Made by a program: the position numbers and the translations under genes. Shown here one piece after another: positions 22,865-35,700 of a DNA stretch of 51,568 nucleotides. Within the stretch, counting starts at the first letter, position 1. Every line of letters begins with the position of its first letter. The DNA lies in assembly GCA_004335635.1 (NCBI GenBank), contig QAXH01004520.1:50442-102009 (forward strand), given 5' to 3'. Below the pieces are notes generated by a model. It had not been told where the DNA came from. It saw nothing but the letters and a program-made list of their open reading frames with translations, and made no database searches. This DNA is from Chloromonas sp. AAM2 (Eukaryota; Chlorophyta; Chlorophyceae; Chlamydomonadales; Chlamydomonadaceae).

Positions 22865-24501
22865 CACGTGGTTCCGCACTCGGATTGCACACCTGTGTGC
22901 CCGAAGATTGAGTGCAACAGCACCTATGCAGATAGGGCTCAGGAATGGGCTTCTGCACTGAACGCGGCGTTTGCGCATGGGTAAATCTGTGTCACGGGCC
23001 ATGGCTCATGCCGCAATGTCTCGAGATCTGACCTAGTGGCTGGATCACAATCGACGTGATGGGCCATGCACGAGGACACAGCAGCAACGACTTTGTGCAG
23101 CTACCCCACCCCGTACAAAAGCCATGACCGGATCACCCAGTTGGCCTCCTTGACAGGTGGAAGCTGTTGTCTCATATTCGAAATACCTGCAAAGTTACGC
23201 GCTTTGACACAGCGGCTCACCAGCTGATGCGCATACCTGGTGCATGGCGTTGGCCACGGCTGCTGCACATGGCATCACGCAACCGAAGTTTACACACAGA
23301 ATTGTTGTCCTGGCTACATGAAACATGACAAGTGTCTGTTGAACTTGGGAGGCTGTGACGTGCGAAGGTTGCCCCGGAACAAGTTGTGCGCATCGACTTG
23401 ATTTACGTGCTGTCACAACGGCAGTGGGCGCTGTAGATACGGTGTGTTTGTGAACACGGTGGGTATGATGTTGACAGCTGAAATGTGTGACGTTGTGTGA
23501 CCATATTGACATGGAGGGTAGCAGTTGCTTGGTGTGGCAATGAAGATATCAAGCTACCTTGTAACGGTTCGTGCCAGAATTTGTAAATAGAAGCGTCACA
23601 CAAACAGATGGCCTGGGTTTTGGGGAGGGTCAGGGCGTTCCTGCAATACGGCACTTCTCCTACACGACACAGGTGTGAGGCATGGCGACTAATGAAGCGG
23701 TGCCTGACAGCTTGCACTGGCCCAGATTGCGCCACTGTGTTCCCGTAGGCCACTGCTGGTCAACTCAGTGGGCAGACGCATCTGATGGCCGACACGGGCT
23801 TGATCTAGCTGTGCCCAGGGCTACAGCGGAACTAGCATGTCCATCAACAGGTGCATGTTTGCGAAGGCGGCATGGACAACACCTGCTGCACAAGTCAAGT
23901 GACATGTCTGTCACCCACAGACCACCTGGTGCACCAGTCCCAAGCCATACACCACGGTGCAATCCAGTCAAGAGGCTTGCCTCTCCCGCACAGAACACCT
24001 GCTACACAAGTCCCACCGCCGGTGCATTGGCGTGGCCCCTCGCTGCGTGGGCAGCCACGTTGCGTCGACTACCGGCCTGTGTTCCGTGGCTATCCACACG
24101 CCACTTGGCTATCCGTCAGACTGCTGGGCCACGGAGCCCGGCCATGGGGAGTGGCTTGGCTGCAGCCAAGGTCTGTCACCTGGCAGTTACAGAAGTTGCA
24201 TGTGCCAGGAATCCATGGTGGCCGGCACAACAGCGTTGTACAAATTGCACGACAACCAGACTTGAGCACATTCACTAACCGTTTGCATCTGGCTGAGCCC
24301 GTGCAAGCGTACCAGCCCAGTTGGTGCAACGGTTACGAAACGTGTCAATCGTGACGCGACGAAGCCCTTGTTTAATAGCAAAGCCTGGTTGTCAATCAGG
24401 CTGCAGCCTAACTGATTACCATCCACATCTAACATCACCATCACCTTTAATCCCGAGATCTACGCACACGATGATAGGGTTGTCATGAGCGTGCCACCGT
24501 C
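22865..24501. other. Intergenic region, AP-2 alpha 3' side to next gene
   Basis: The AP-2 alpha 3' UTR starts here; the first TGTAA motif is at 23560-23564, about 700 nt after the stop. A GC-rich stretch at about 23680-24360 is open in all three plus-strand frames, but none looks like a known protein. I see no RNA gene. Confidence 0.5.
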
Positions 24502-27500
24502 ATGCTAAACTGCCCAGCCCGAAGGCGAACGCCTGCACTGCACTTCTTGCTGCTTCTTCTAGCTCTGGCATGCGCTTGTGCGGTGAGATCTGCATGAGGC
24601 GAACATGACCAGCAACTGCATCCCGTCACCCTCACCAACCCTAGACCCCGCAAGCAGAACGCTCAAGCAGCGGCTTTCATCATGCAACACTGCTTCTGAC
24701 AAACACATGCAAAGTGCACGATGTCTGATGCCAGGTGGTCAGTTGGCTGAGACGAGCGGAGAAACCCCACGCCTCACCCTTTGGGACACCCATCTCTGGT
24801 TAGTGGCACCAACAATCAGGCGCTAACGATAACGCACTATAATTTACAATTCTGACAGTTGTTTTCGAAACCTGGAGCCTGTTCTGGGCGGAGCTTGAGC
24901 CAGAAGATTTCTCCATGTCACACACACACACGAAATAGCCTCAGTGGCCAGCCACTGCATGCAGATTATGCCACAGAGCAGATATGCTTTCAACCAGCAT
25001 GTCAGCGTTGGCGTTCACCACAGAATTTCACCTGACGTCTCTCCTGTGTACGCAGATTGGTACTTTGTCATCCGCACCAGTCCCGGTTGGCTATCCACCA
25101 AATGGCCGTACTGCGGTTTCAGCAACACTTCCTCACAGCCTGGAACGATCATCACATGTGACAAAGGCAGTGCGCCACTTTTCTCACTCTTCACTTTGGT
25201 TAGCCCTGCTAGCCAGGTGGGTCTTGTATGCAGCAAGCAAGATATGGATATCAATGCAATCATATACAATCATCACTATATGCTGTGTTGACTGCAGTCG
25301 CCATACTCAGAGTGTCATACACAACATGGCCTGGTTCAGACAAACTCCAAGCACTCAATGCAGTGCTTTCTAGCCTGAGTTTGTTGGCGGTGTAGTTGGG
25401 TGGTTACTTGGAAGTGAAGTTGTTGCTGTTGTCACATTGATGTGAATGACATGCGACACGTTTGCCTTCTTCATCTTGACTGCAGTTGCCTGCCCTGACA
25501 GGCCAGGAGTTGCTCCTAGTGTCTCACACAGGCGGACTGTGCGCCACACCACGCAATGGCAGCGCAGTGCAAGCTAGCTTGGATGGCAGGGATAGGCACA
25601 ACTTTCACGGAAAGCAGCGGATAGAGCAGGGACGGCAGCAGCTGGAGCAGGGGGTACAGCAGCACAGGCAGCAGCAGCGGCAACAAAGGCAGCTAGAACA
25701 GCAGGCGCAGCATCAGCTGGGGCAGCAGGAGACAATAAATTCAGGGCAGAACATCTCAGACTTGGCATGGCCAGGCCGTGTCGACACAGACCGGCCCGGA
25801 GTCTCTTGCCAGTATGGCTCGGAGCAGGCGCCATCCAAGTTCAACCTGTTGGGCACAGACCTGGCAGTTGATGTACCCATAGACATCGAGGGCAAAGTGG
25901 TTTACTATCTGCTGGAAGGAGACAAGTAAGTGTTCTGATTAAGCCAACTGTCTCACATAAACCAGCTTTACAAGCATCTGATCATGCACAAGAAAGACAC
26001 TCAGCTGACTGTTAGTATTCCGCAAACCGGCTGAGAAACGGATAACCTTGAGTCGTTTTTCCATTCATTGTCAGTTGCATGGTTGTTCCCCTGCCGTTCC
26101 AGTGGGAGTGTTGGCTTCTGAGCTACTGTGCGATTGACCTCTTCAGTTCTATCATGCAATCGATACCACGCACTACTTCATATGTATCGGTCTGTCTACC
26201 TAGTTGCCCATTGCTGCTTGCATGCACAGGTTCTGTGGGGTTGTAGACACGGACGTGGGCAAAGCCAGCCTTGTCTGCGATCTCAACACAACTGCAGGCG
26301 CCATGCGCTTTGCCCTCCTACCCGCCGCCATGCCCGCCGCCTCCTTCACATCCATCGCCTCACTTTCACGCTGTGGCATCAAGTCGCTCCTGCTGCCACC
26401 CCCACACGACTTCATGTGCGTACCCGGAGCAGCACATGCCTCTGCACTGGATGGAATAGCCAGTGAAGCACCAGCTAAGTTACTAGTACAAGAGCGGCAG
26501 CAGGAGCAGCAGCAGCAAGAGCAAGAGCAGCAGCAGCAAGGGCAAGGGCAAGAGCAAGAGCAGCAGCAGGAGTGGCAGCAGGAGCGAGGTCAAGTGCGAG
26601 CTCCGTCAAGTTTAGCAGTTGAGACACAACGCAAGCTGGTTACAGGCTTTCAGCAGCCAGAGGGCCAGCAGGAGCAGCAACAGCAGGGCCAGCAGCAGCA
26701 GCAAGAACAGCAGCAGCACCGGCTGTCTGGTGATGAAGGTCTGCTATGGGCCAGCATTACCGTAATCCGCTGCTGGCTGTGCACGGCACATGGAGTCCGC
26801 TCCTGGCTGGAATGGGCGTGTGACCGCCCGCCGCAGTGGCGGGAAAAGCCATGGAAATCCACGGACTTAGGGGGTGGTGTAATGGCGGGGCCGGCACGTG
26901 ATAGCGGCCGGGACTATCAGTTCACCTTGCTCCTACAGAAGCCGGGGACGGCGCTGGGATCCGGCAGCGCTGTGGGTGAGTGTGCCAGAGCCGACTAGGA
27001 CTTCAAAAGTGTAAGATCGTAATGATTGTTTAGAACACAATATACTGCTATGACATCATGAATCGTGGTTTTGGAAAACAAACCCACAACGCAGCTGTCT
27101 TAAAGCCACTGACAAGTGGCTTTGCAAGTTGAAAAGGAGGCTGTACAATTGTCTTTAATCTAGTCTAGTCTAGGCTACAGCTAACAACAAGGCCGCTTCT
27201 TCGAATGACACCATGTTGGTCATGTGTGTGTACGTTTCTCTGCAGCTGTCGTGACGTACTCCGAGGGCCTCGTCGGTTTCCCCCTGCAGCAGTGCTGTCC
27301 GCAGCCCGAGTCGCCGCATGTGGTGGAGTGTGGGGTGGCGGGCGGGGACCCGCTGCCGGCCGCATGCTGGTTCAACATTTACAAGGTACAGCCTGGCACG
27401 CCAGCAATTATTGATTACTTACCAATCTTTGTAACTTCTGCCTTCTTTTAGTTGTTTCCAGGGCCTCAGTCCAGGCAATCATGGACATGCGATTAGCTTG

Positions 27501-28456
27501 ACCGCATGACCCTTGCCTTGAACGTCCTCTTCTGTTGCTCTGGGTTGTTCGTACCAAGCTTACATTGGCCTGGTGCATGTGGGGCGATCATGTGATGTAA
27601 TAAATATATCTATATATTAATGTGGGGCCCCGGGCCGTAACCTCTGTAAGCGTAGCACACTTTGGCGCTTCCATTAGCGGCTTTAGTTGACATGTGGTGG
27701 CTTGAGCAGGCATTCAAGCACACTCTACTCCCTCTTTTTATGGGGTTGTTGCTCTGCTGTGTCCAATGCTGGTTGCTGCAGGTCAATGGCAAGTCAGGGC
27801 AGCCAATCAAAGATGGCGACCTCGTCACCCTTCAATCGAAGGTGAGCATTCAAGTCAGCGTGCAGAGCCCTCCGTCGCTGATGTGGAACAGACAATGCTA
27901 CATGCAGCCAGCTGTCGCTTGCCACTGCATTACCACAACATCCGCCATGACAAGCAGTGGTCGCAATGGCGTGTTAACCTGGCAGCTCTAAAAGTAAGGA
28001 TGCATCTTGATTGCCTTGCCAGTACTCACTTCTTTCCACATATCCCTCGCAGCAGGCACAGGCTGGAAGCAAATCAGCATGCCTTACGTCGTTGACCAGT
28101 TCACCGTTACAACATTATTATTATTATTATTGTTATTATTATTGTTGTTATTATTATTATTATTATTGTTGTTATTAATAATAATATTATTATTATTATT
28201 ACTATTACTATCATTACTATTATTACTACTGCAACATGTGCAATGCATCATTCATCCTTGCATTGTGCATCAAGTCGTACCCTGCCTGATTGGCTTGCAG
28301 GCGTTTTCCCGGTACTGCAGCATCACTGTGGACGGCACTCTGCTTTGCGTCTCAGCCTCTTCCTCCAATGCCACCCGCAACCTGTTCCGCTATCAGCAGG
28401 CACCGCCTGACTATGGCCATTTGCAGATACCGACATCAGCACGCGCGCGACCCTAG
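24502..28456 (+). CDS. Secreted or lumenal Gln-rich protein of unknown function, possibly beta-trefoil-like
   Basis: I do not recognise this protein. Model: join(24502..24582, 24735..24798, 25056..25216, 25486..25925, 26230..26975, 27246..27385, 27782..27841, 28301..28456), 615 aa, every phase closing. Exon 1 encodes 27 residues with a basic start and a hydrophobic core (FLLLLLALACACA), a good signal peptide. The body holds short repeating strands, such as DWYFVIRTSPGW, LLLVSHTGGLC, CWFNIYK, DGDLVTLQSK and ITVDGTLLCVSA, which resemble beta-trefoil (MIR- or fascin-like) strands. Two glutamine/glutamate-rich insertions (about 25618-25740 and 26488-26730) interrupt it. Exon 2 was chosen because it alone joins the signal exon to exon 3 in phase, and it is less certain. 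The stop is TAG at 28454-28456; a TGTAA at 28929 could end the transcript. Confidence 0.6.
28114..28230. repeat. (TTA/TTG)n microsatellite
   Basis: About 117 bp of TTA with interspersed TTG and CTA triplets. It lies in the last intron of the signal-peptide gene, about 70 bp before the terminal exon. Confidence 0.95.
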
Positions 28457-30159
28457 CTTGTGGGGCTCATAAGATTGTCTAGGTTAGAATATAAATGCCT
28501 GGTAACGTACACATTGAAGTGTTGTTTTCATTATGCGTGCTATGTTGCGTTCATACTTTGCTTGCACGGCACGGATTCATGGCTTTCATGCAAAAGACGT
28601 GATCATCGGCATCCACGTGGGTTCCTAATGGTGTTAATGGAGGTGCGGTACACAGCCAGCACAAGCAGATTGATGTGTGCAGACCGCAGGCACGTGTCTG
28701 ACACATGGACCCCACAGCAGCTGCTACTAATGCTTGGCTTGCTGCGTGCTCGGGGATGGGCGCTGCACCTTTCTGGCTTGTGTTCAGCCATGCGACCGTT
28801 GGAGTACAGAATGAGTGGCTTGAACTTCAGGATATGGGCTCAATATGTAGATGACTGCTACATTCATCCCCTTCCTGCATTGTTTATCGCCTGCTGGCAG
28901 TTTGCGAGCACAAGTGCAGATCTGTCCATGTAAATGACTGGAGATGCAATAGTCGCCATGTCCCGCATGCCTCAATGGTTGCGTCGTGGCTGCTAAGATG
29001 GAGCATTCTGCATGCAGGACTGGAGCCGATTAGGCTGTCAGCAGCGGCAAACAAATCATTAGCTACTAAAATCTCAGCAGTAGTTGTGACCCATTGCAGG
29101 GCCACGCACTGCGTGTGCAAGGTCTTCATCAGGCAAAAGCAGGCAGTTCACAAACATGTGCGTTATACAGTGCAAGATCGCAAGCGCCTCTGAAACACAC
29201 TCTGACCGCGCTTTTGTAGTAATGGCTTGCGGGGTCGTCACTCCTGTTAAGTGACAGGAAAATCAAATCTGGATGACCCATGACCCATGGTGGGTCTGTT
29301 AACCACCAATATTGGTATCATCTAGCCGCAGTCTCCACAGCCGCATCCTCAGCGATGGCCTCACAGCACTTGCCAGACAGTGCTGGTTCTGGTTCGTCTG
29401 GTGGCATACACACTGCAATATGTTTCACAATAGAACAAATGACAGGAGGTGCCACGAAGCCCAGCAAGCTATAAAACGACGTGATCTGGCAAAGTTCAGT
29501 CAGTGGGGGCCATCGGTCGTCACCCCAGTAGTGGGCCATTAGCTTTTTCTGTCTCAAATGTCCTCTGCAATCCGTCCTGCCTCGATCAACACTGCCAACA
29601 CTACTGCCCTGCAAGTCATGCATGTGCTTCCTGGTGAACGCAAACTTGTGCATGCCATGCCCTCTGATCATATAACAGCACGTGCTCTGATCTTCTTTTG
29701 ACAAGACAACGAGTCAAGTGAAAAATGCGCGTCTAAGTGTGCCAGGGTCAGAGTGAGTGTGTAGATGATGTCTTTTTGTCAGTGACATTGAGAGACATGG
29801 TGTTTTGAATTGCTGGTAATCTGTCACCACTGCCATTGCACCTGTACCACAGTTAGAACACTTGGTGGCGACTTACGTCACCGACTTCTGAAGCCGTAGT
29901 CAAGCAGCATAGGCACAATCACACGCAACCAGTTGGCAGGTTGAGTTGTGTTGCCGCGGTTCTTTCGTGTTTGGCATGTCTTGGTAATTCCACCACCCAG
30001 TTCACTTGTTCACTTGTAAGTTCCAAGTGCTTAATGGGAAATGCCTTTACCGGAGTGGCCACCACACCCAGTTAACCCAGTCATGGTAGTCACTACCGTC
30101 TACCGCCATGCACCAGCAACAGGCCTCATTGGGGCGCTTACCACTGACTCAACACCGTC

Positions 30160-30507
30160 TTGACACGCACGTCACCACACTGGTTCCAGCGGTGTTCACA
30201 AGAATTGTCTGAGGACTGGCACTCATTCGACTCCTCTACACGGTGGGCTAAGTGTGTACCAAAGCATCCAGGAGTCCTGGCCATCAAGCTCACGGCGCAA
30301 CCAGCATCAGCCTGCTCATGCGAGCGTAACTGGAGCACATTTGGCTTCATTCACAGCAATGTACGCAATCGGCTGGGGGTGGAACGGGCAGCTGACCTGG
30401 TGTATGTGTTCAGCAACATGCGCTTGGTCAGCACCAGCTTGTCCCCCAAGGCTGCAATGATTGAGTGGCATGAGGAGATTGCGGCAGAGGATGGTGACCA
30501 GGAGTAG
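30160..30507 (+). mobile_element. hAT-family transposase, C-terminal dimerisation region (fragment)
   Basis: An ORF of 115 residues contains LAIKLTAQPASACSCERNWS, then IHSNVRNRLGVERAADLVYV and SNMRLV. This spacing is the hAT dimerisation motif (small/hydrophobic run, S/C-x-x-ERNWST, I-x-x-x-RNRL, LVY(V/I)xxN.RL). The catalytic part (RNase H-like fold with its acidic triad) is not found upstream, so this is a broken copy. A CAGGGTCA octamer at 29743-29750 and its reverse complement TGACCCTG at 30773-30780 could be the terminal inverted repeats, but I see no 8-bp target duplication. Confidence 0.8.
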
Positions 30508-31298
30508 GGCCCTATCCAACCCTAGGCAACATTGACATGACACAACATTCACATGACACACATGGCGGGTCATTGCAATGACCAATCACAAGACATATGC
30601 ACACATGAGGACTTGAGACAAAATGGTAATTTGGCAACTCTTACAGTGTCATTTGTAATATCTGTGCCCTATTGAGGCTCATGGCCACGCTTTCCGGCCA
30701 CGCTTTCTCAAACAGTAAAATGATTTAAGGCCACGCTTGCGCTTTCGCTACGCTTCCGCTTACCGCTTCCGGTGACCCTGTCCAGGACAGATGCCACCAC
30801 ACTGGTTCAGGATACGTAAATTGTCCCAGAACTGGCAAACTTCTTCTTTTTTGGGCACACTCTGGTGTAACTACGCCACCAGACGTCAGGCGTCCATTTG
30901 CCAATTGCCTTGCCTGGGTGTTGCCACCATACATGGGCTGTGTCATCCAATGAATTATAAGTGGGTCAGAGCCCTGAACATGTAGCCTTCAGCCAACACT
31001 CGTGTCTGAGGTCACAGGCCAACATGGCACTTGGAGCCAGGCCTCGTTGCTAGCCAGGCACAATCTGCAACTGGACTTGGATTTGGATTTGTATTGAATA
31101 CAAACTGTTGTGATTGGTTGGACTGTGCTGGCAGAGGCAGGTTTCGCACTAGTTACATCAGTCACCGTGTAATTTTTCTTAACCAGGTTGACTGTCTGGG
31201 GACTGTCTGTGTCCCTGGGGTTTTTCCCCTTTCTTAGCCGCTTGCCTTACTTTCTGCCTTCGGCCCCGTTTCTGCCTTTCTTTCTGCACATTTTGTTT

Positions 31299-31370
31299 CT
31301 TCTTGCTCAGGGTAGGTCAGGGCGGTACGCATCCCGTCCTGCGTCATTGAACGGCTCCCCTGATGTAACA
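31299..31370 (+). repeat. Dispersed repeat, copy 1 (CTTGCTCAGGGTAGGTCAGG family)
   Basis: About 70 bp starting TTCTTGCTCAGGGTAGGTCA and ending CCCTGATGTAACA. It is shared with 42877-42950 (same strand) and 50704-50782 (opposite strand). Confidence 0.85.
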
Positions 31371-32590
31371 AATCAATTTATGGCCAGCATTCAAGACAAG
31401 TGTGAAAAATTTTGTTATCCGGCCTGCCCCTTTAAGGGATACAGACAACACTACTGCACACCGCAAGGATGGGGTGCATCATCCGGACGTAATGGTCCAC
31501 GCCAGGTGTGTCCCGGAATGAAAATGTCAGATAAAGGCAGCATCTTCAGCAACACCTGCGCTCTGCTTCTTGGAAAATAATCTGGTAATATAGGTAAAGG
31601 ACGGCAGCACGTGCAACCATATCACCACTGACAAGGAGGCTTCCCTACAGTCGAGCAGTGTGTCGGTCGGCTGGGGAGTCTCCACAAACGTTTGTGGAGA
31701 CGATTTTTAGCTGTTTCACCTGGCATCAACAAAGAAGACAAAAACAAAATATACACAATCTGTCTTTTGACACTGTAGTTCCTGTCTAGTCCTGGTTTGC
31801 TGTCCCAGAAGTGGCAGTGCACCGTCTACCACAACACGCGATGTTCACCCCGGTGTTCACCCCATGTGCGAATGACACACACACACACACACACACATAT
31901 AAAGGTTCTGCTGACACACAATGGTTCCTGGCGGTATTACAGACCTATTCACACACACAGTCCCAGAACTGGCAAACATCTTTTTTTATGACAAGGCTGT
32001 TGCTATTGCTGGACACATGGCACGCGTAGGCTCATATCTGCGAGAGTTAATCCGTTCATAAGCACTTACCTGAGCAAGAAAAGAGCGAGGCAGATCAAGA
32101 AGAAACAGTATTCAACCTCATTTCTTGCATGGCTTGCGCTTGTTTGCGCTCATTGCATGTGGGGCCACCCGCTGTAACATTATGTATTGTGTTCATCATA
32201 CCACATCATCGGCCTGTGCGAACGTACAGAATAGTAGCCTAGGACTAGATGGTGGCGCCTAGTATGGCCGCCTGGGAATGCAACACATGCTGATCACGCC
32301 TGAACAGCCAACAGAGCACCACAAGCTAGCTTCCTGTTCTTTCTGTTTTCCTGCCCAGTTCGAGTGCTTCCGTACGAAGCACAGGCAGCCAAAGTCAAAA
32401 CCCAGAGAGCTCGGGACAACCAAGGTCTCATGTCTCCGACTGCGAGGTAGGGATCAGGCAGCCAAAGCTAGTAGCCAGCAAGGGGCGCCTGGGCGAGAGT
32501 GAGACCGGGTTCAGGGCTGGACAACGCCTGGGATAGCAGAAGCCAGAGTGCAAGGAAAGCAGTACCGGAGCGAAGATTGATGAGGACGTG

Positions 32591-32616
32591 GGTGAGTGAG
32601 TGAGTGAGTGAGTGAG
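32591..32616. repeat. (GTGA)n microsatellite
   Basis: A tetranucleotide run just beyond the 3' end of the FAM184-like coding region. A second GTGA run lies in one of its introns at 37481-37516. Confidence 0.9.
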
Positions 32617-32721
32617 CGTCTGTTGGTAGATAAGTGGGAGAGTTTGCGGCTAACAGGCTGGGGGTCAGGCAGCTCAAGCGGGGTCTGGGCAGGAGTGAGG
32701 ACGTGGGAGCGTGAAGGCTGC

Positions 32722-35700
32722 TCAGATTCTTCCGGACCCCTTGCGTTGGCTGCTCTCCTTCTTCTTGAGCATCCAGTCCATCACACCAGCCTGCATGTGG
32801 TGCATAACATCGTTCGTTCAGATACTGTGCAAGAAACGGCAAAAAACGAAGATAAGAATTGGCAGCAGGCATTTGCTAGACAAAAGCGCTGATCTGCTTA
32901 AAGGTAAATGTATGGGTGAAGATGCCGGCGCTCCATTGAAGCATGGGCGAAGATGCCGGCGCTCATGGACTGCGCAAAGCAGACTTAATGCGTCCTGCTT
33001 GTGTCATCCCAACTTGATTGTTGGCAGTACTGTTCAGTTCAGTTACTGTTCAGTGTTGGCGTTGCCGTACTTCCTCAATATCAACACGAGATTAACAGTG
33101 AAAGGTAGGAAAGGCAAGCTTTGATTGCTTCAGTATCTATCATTACCATATCAGGTAACAGGCATGGTAGCACGCTTGACAGCAGCACACTGCCGCTGTC
33201 ACATTTTGAAAAGGGCAATCGCTATTCTAACACGAGATCTTTCACGAGGGCCTTGAGATGAACCAATGAGCTCGTGCCCATATTGAGGTAGTGCGGTACG
33301 TTGTAAAGCTGCCCTCTCCATCGCCTGTATCACACCTACTTGAATTGTAGACATTTGCTGCAAGGCATGCCCACCCACCTGCGCGTTCATTGCCGCCCCC
33401 ACGCCCAGCATCTTCTCCCCCGCTCCCCCGTTTTTGAAGTGTTTGTTGTAGTTGTCCTCTCGCAGCAACAGCTCCGCCCTCAGCTGGGCCATGCGCTCCT
33501 CACTCGTACGCACCTAGGGAAAGAGTGATATGAAACATGAGTGAGAAAGAACACGTGTCAGGCACGTGACAAAATCAGTCAAAACTGGGCCATGCGCTCT
33601 TCACTCGCACGCACCTGGGGAACAGCAACATCATTCATCACTTTGACATGGCGTTTGCACATGTGCCCAAGCCTCGTTCGCGATTGAAGGTGTTTGAAGC
33701 ACGTGACAAAACAACCGGACATGCACATTTATATCTCGGCAGAAGATCAGAAGTAGCATGATATCATCACGATAACAATACACGGCTTTTTGCTCACTGC
33801 GTTTGCCTGGTTCCCTCGTCCAGTGCAATGCAATACAATGCAATGCGATGCGATGCAATGCCCCAGCCTTCCCTCACATGTCCCGCCAGGTGCTCCAGTC
33901 CTGCTGTTGTGGCCTGCACATTGTTGTCTATGTATGGTTTTCTACACATATTCCCAACACTTAGCAGACACATTCCCCACCAGTTCCTCCAGCTCTGCTG
34001 TCCTGGCCTGCAGTGCGTTGATGAGCAATATGTCCTCATCCCGCGGCCCCCGGGCGTCCCACTGAGCCTGTAGGGCGGTGTGCGCTGACTTGAGCGCATG
34101 GTACCTGAAACAGACCCACGTGCACACCATGTGGGTCACAACATGTGTGTCACACGTGTACCATGATCGGGCATGCATGCACTTCATCTGTACCTGAAAG
34201 ACACACACATGCTTGTACACCGGCAATGGAACAGACTCGCGAGAGGACATGGACACGCACATATCACAGACACAGTTTAATGGACGAAAAACACTTGCCC
34301 CACCTTTCCTCTTCCGCCTGCGCTGCCATGGCCGCCTGTTGAGTGGCCGCCGCTAGCGCCGCATCCCTCTCCTCCGCCATCCTGGCCTTGTCCTCCCTGT
34401 GCGTGCGTCCACATCACACCACTTCACATCACGAACACTTTCCACGCTAAAGCCGGGGGGATCACTTGACCAAACCATGGAGTGGGTTGTGAGGAGTGGG
34501 TTGTGAGGAGTGGGTTGTGCGTGCAGGGTGTACTTCACCAGTACAGTACAGTACCGTGCCGTGCCGTGCCGTGCAGTACAGTACAGTACAGTACCACCAA
34601 GCAGCATCACAGCTCATGCTCTCGGTGCGTGCATTAAAGCCAGTCAGGCCGATGCACGTTCCATGCATGATGCAGCGCTTGTGAGTACACAGTACACGCT
34701 TAGTGAATCATGTTACAACAAGGTATACCATCTAACTCAGGATAGAAACTCATAGTGCTACCAATATTTGATAATATCATCACAAGCTCAATCCTTTCTG
34801 TGTGTGCACTGTGTTTTCAACAACAACAGCACGTTTTTGATAATAGCATCACAGGCTCAATCACCTGTATGAGGTGAGCGCAGCTGCCCTCTCCTCCGCC
34901 CATCCCTGTTTGAGCGACGCAACGGTCTCGGCCATGTCCGCTGCCTTGCGCATTAGGGCTTCCTGGAGCTCCTCCACACGGCTGGATAGGCGTGCCTGTG
35001 GACATAAGAAGAAGAAGAAGCAGAAACATGTACAATTAGTCATAACATCAAAGTACAAGTAACGGAGCATATACACAAATGTGAGTTCCAGGTTCCAATA
35101 TGGCCCAGTCCAACTTGATGATATCAATACATCGCACGACCATGGGAGGGTTGGTGAGGGCCGTGAGTTGAACCATGATAAGCTATGTAATAATGAATAT
35201 GGAATTAATACGAGTTGTGAATGGAAATTCTTCTCGTACACCCCCTCCCCCACAACTCGCGGGGGACGGACAGTGTAAGAGTGCAAAACACATCTACTCT
35301 AGTGTGTTTCCAGTTCCCACCTTGTCGGTTTCTAAGCCGTCCTTTGCCTTTTGTAGCGCTGCCAGCTGTTTCTGGGCCTCTCGGTCCCGCTGCCCTGCTG
35401 TTGCAGCCGCTGATGCCGTTTCCTCGCCCAACCGCCTTAACTGCTCCTCATGGGCCGTTTTCAAACGGTTAGTTTCCTCCTCATGAAGAGTGGAGGCACG
35501 TGCCAGCTCAGACTGCAGTTTGGCAGCAGTTTTGTGTGGTTTGATTGCTGGGAATTGTGTTGCAGCGGAGATTTGAGCTGGCTAGACCTCCTAATGCCTG
35601 ACAGATGTCCAGTTCTCAGTTGTCTGTTCAGTAGCACATAGTTGAAGTATGGAATTCGTTATAATTATCCGTGAATCACGCTTGCGATGATGGCTTGAAG

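Larger units (their letters stand above)
28457..32721. other. Repeat-rich intergenic region
   Basis: Between two confidently oriented genes I find no host gene. The region includes the hAT transposase end at 30160-30507. A cluster of CGCTT-containing words lies at about 30680-30775. Copies of the CCCAGAACTGGCAAAC motif occur near 30825 and 31965. One copy of a three-member dispersed repeat lies at 31299-31370, with an AC run at 31876-31900. FAM184 3' UTR sequence probably occupies the right end. Confidence 0.6.

Noticed and set aside
23682..24354. Overlapping ORFs of 198, 167 and 102 codons on the plus strand downstream of AP-2 alpha
   Set aside because: All three frames are open at once in GC-rich DNA, and none shows a motif or splice structure I recognise. 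Most likely chance, though a lineage-specific exon cannot be excluded.
28007..28456. A 149-codon ORF running through the TTA/TTG repeat (a poly-Leu/Ile 'membrane' stretch)
   Set aside because: The leucine run is the translated microsatellite in the last intron of the signal-peptide gene. Only 28301-28456 is exon.
32468..32872. A 134-codon minus-strand ORF with HSLTHSLTH repeats
   Set aside because: It is a translation of the GTGA microsatellite and flanks. A different frame of the same region holds the FAM184-like terminal exon.
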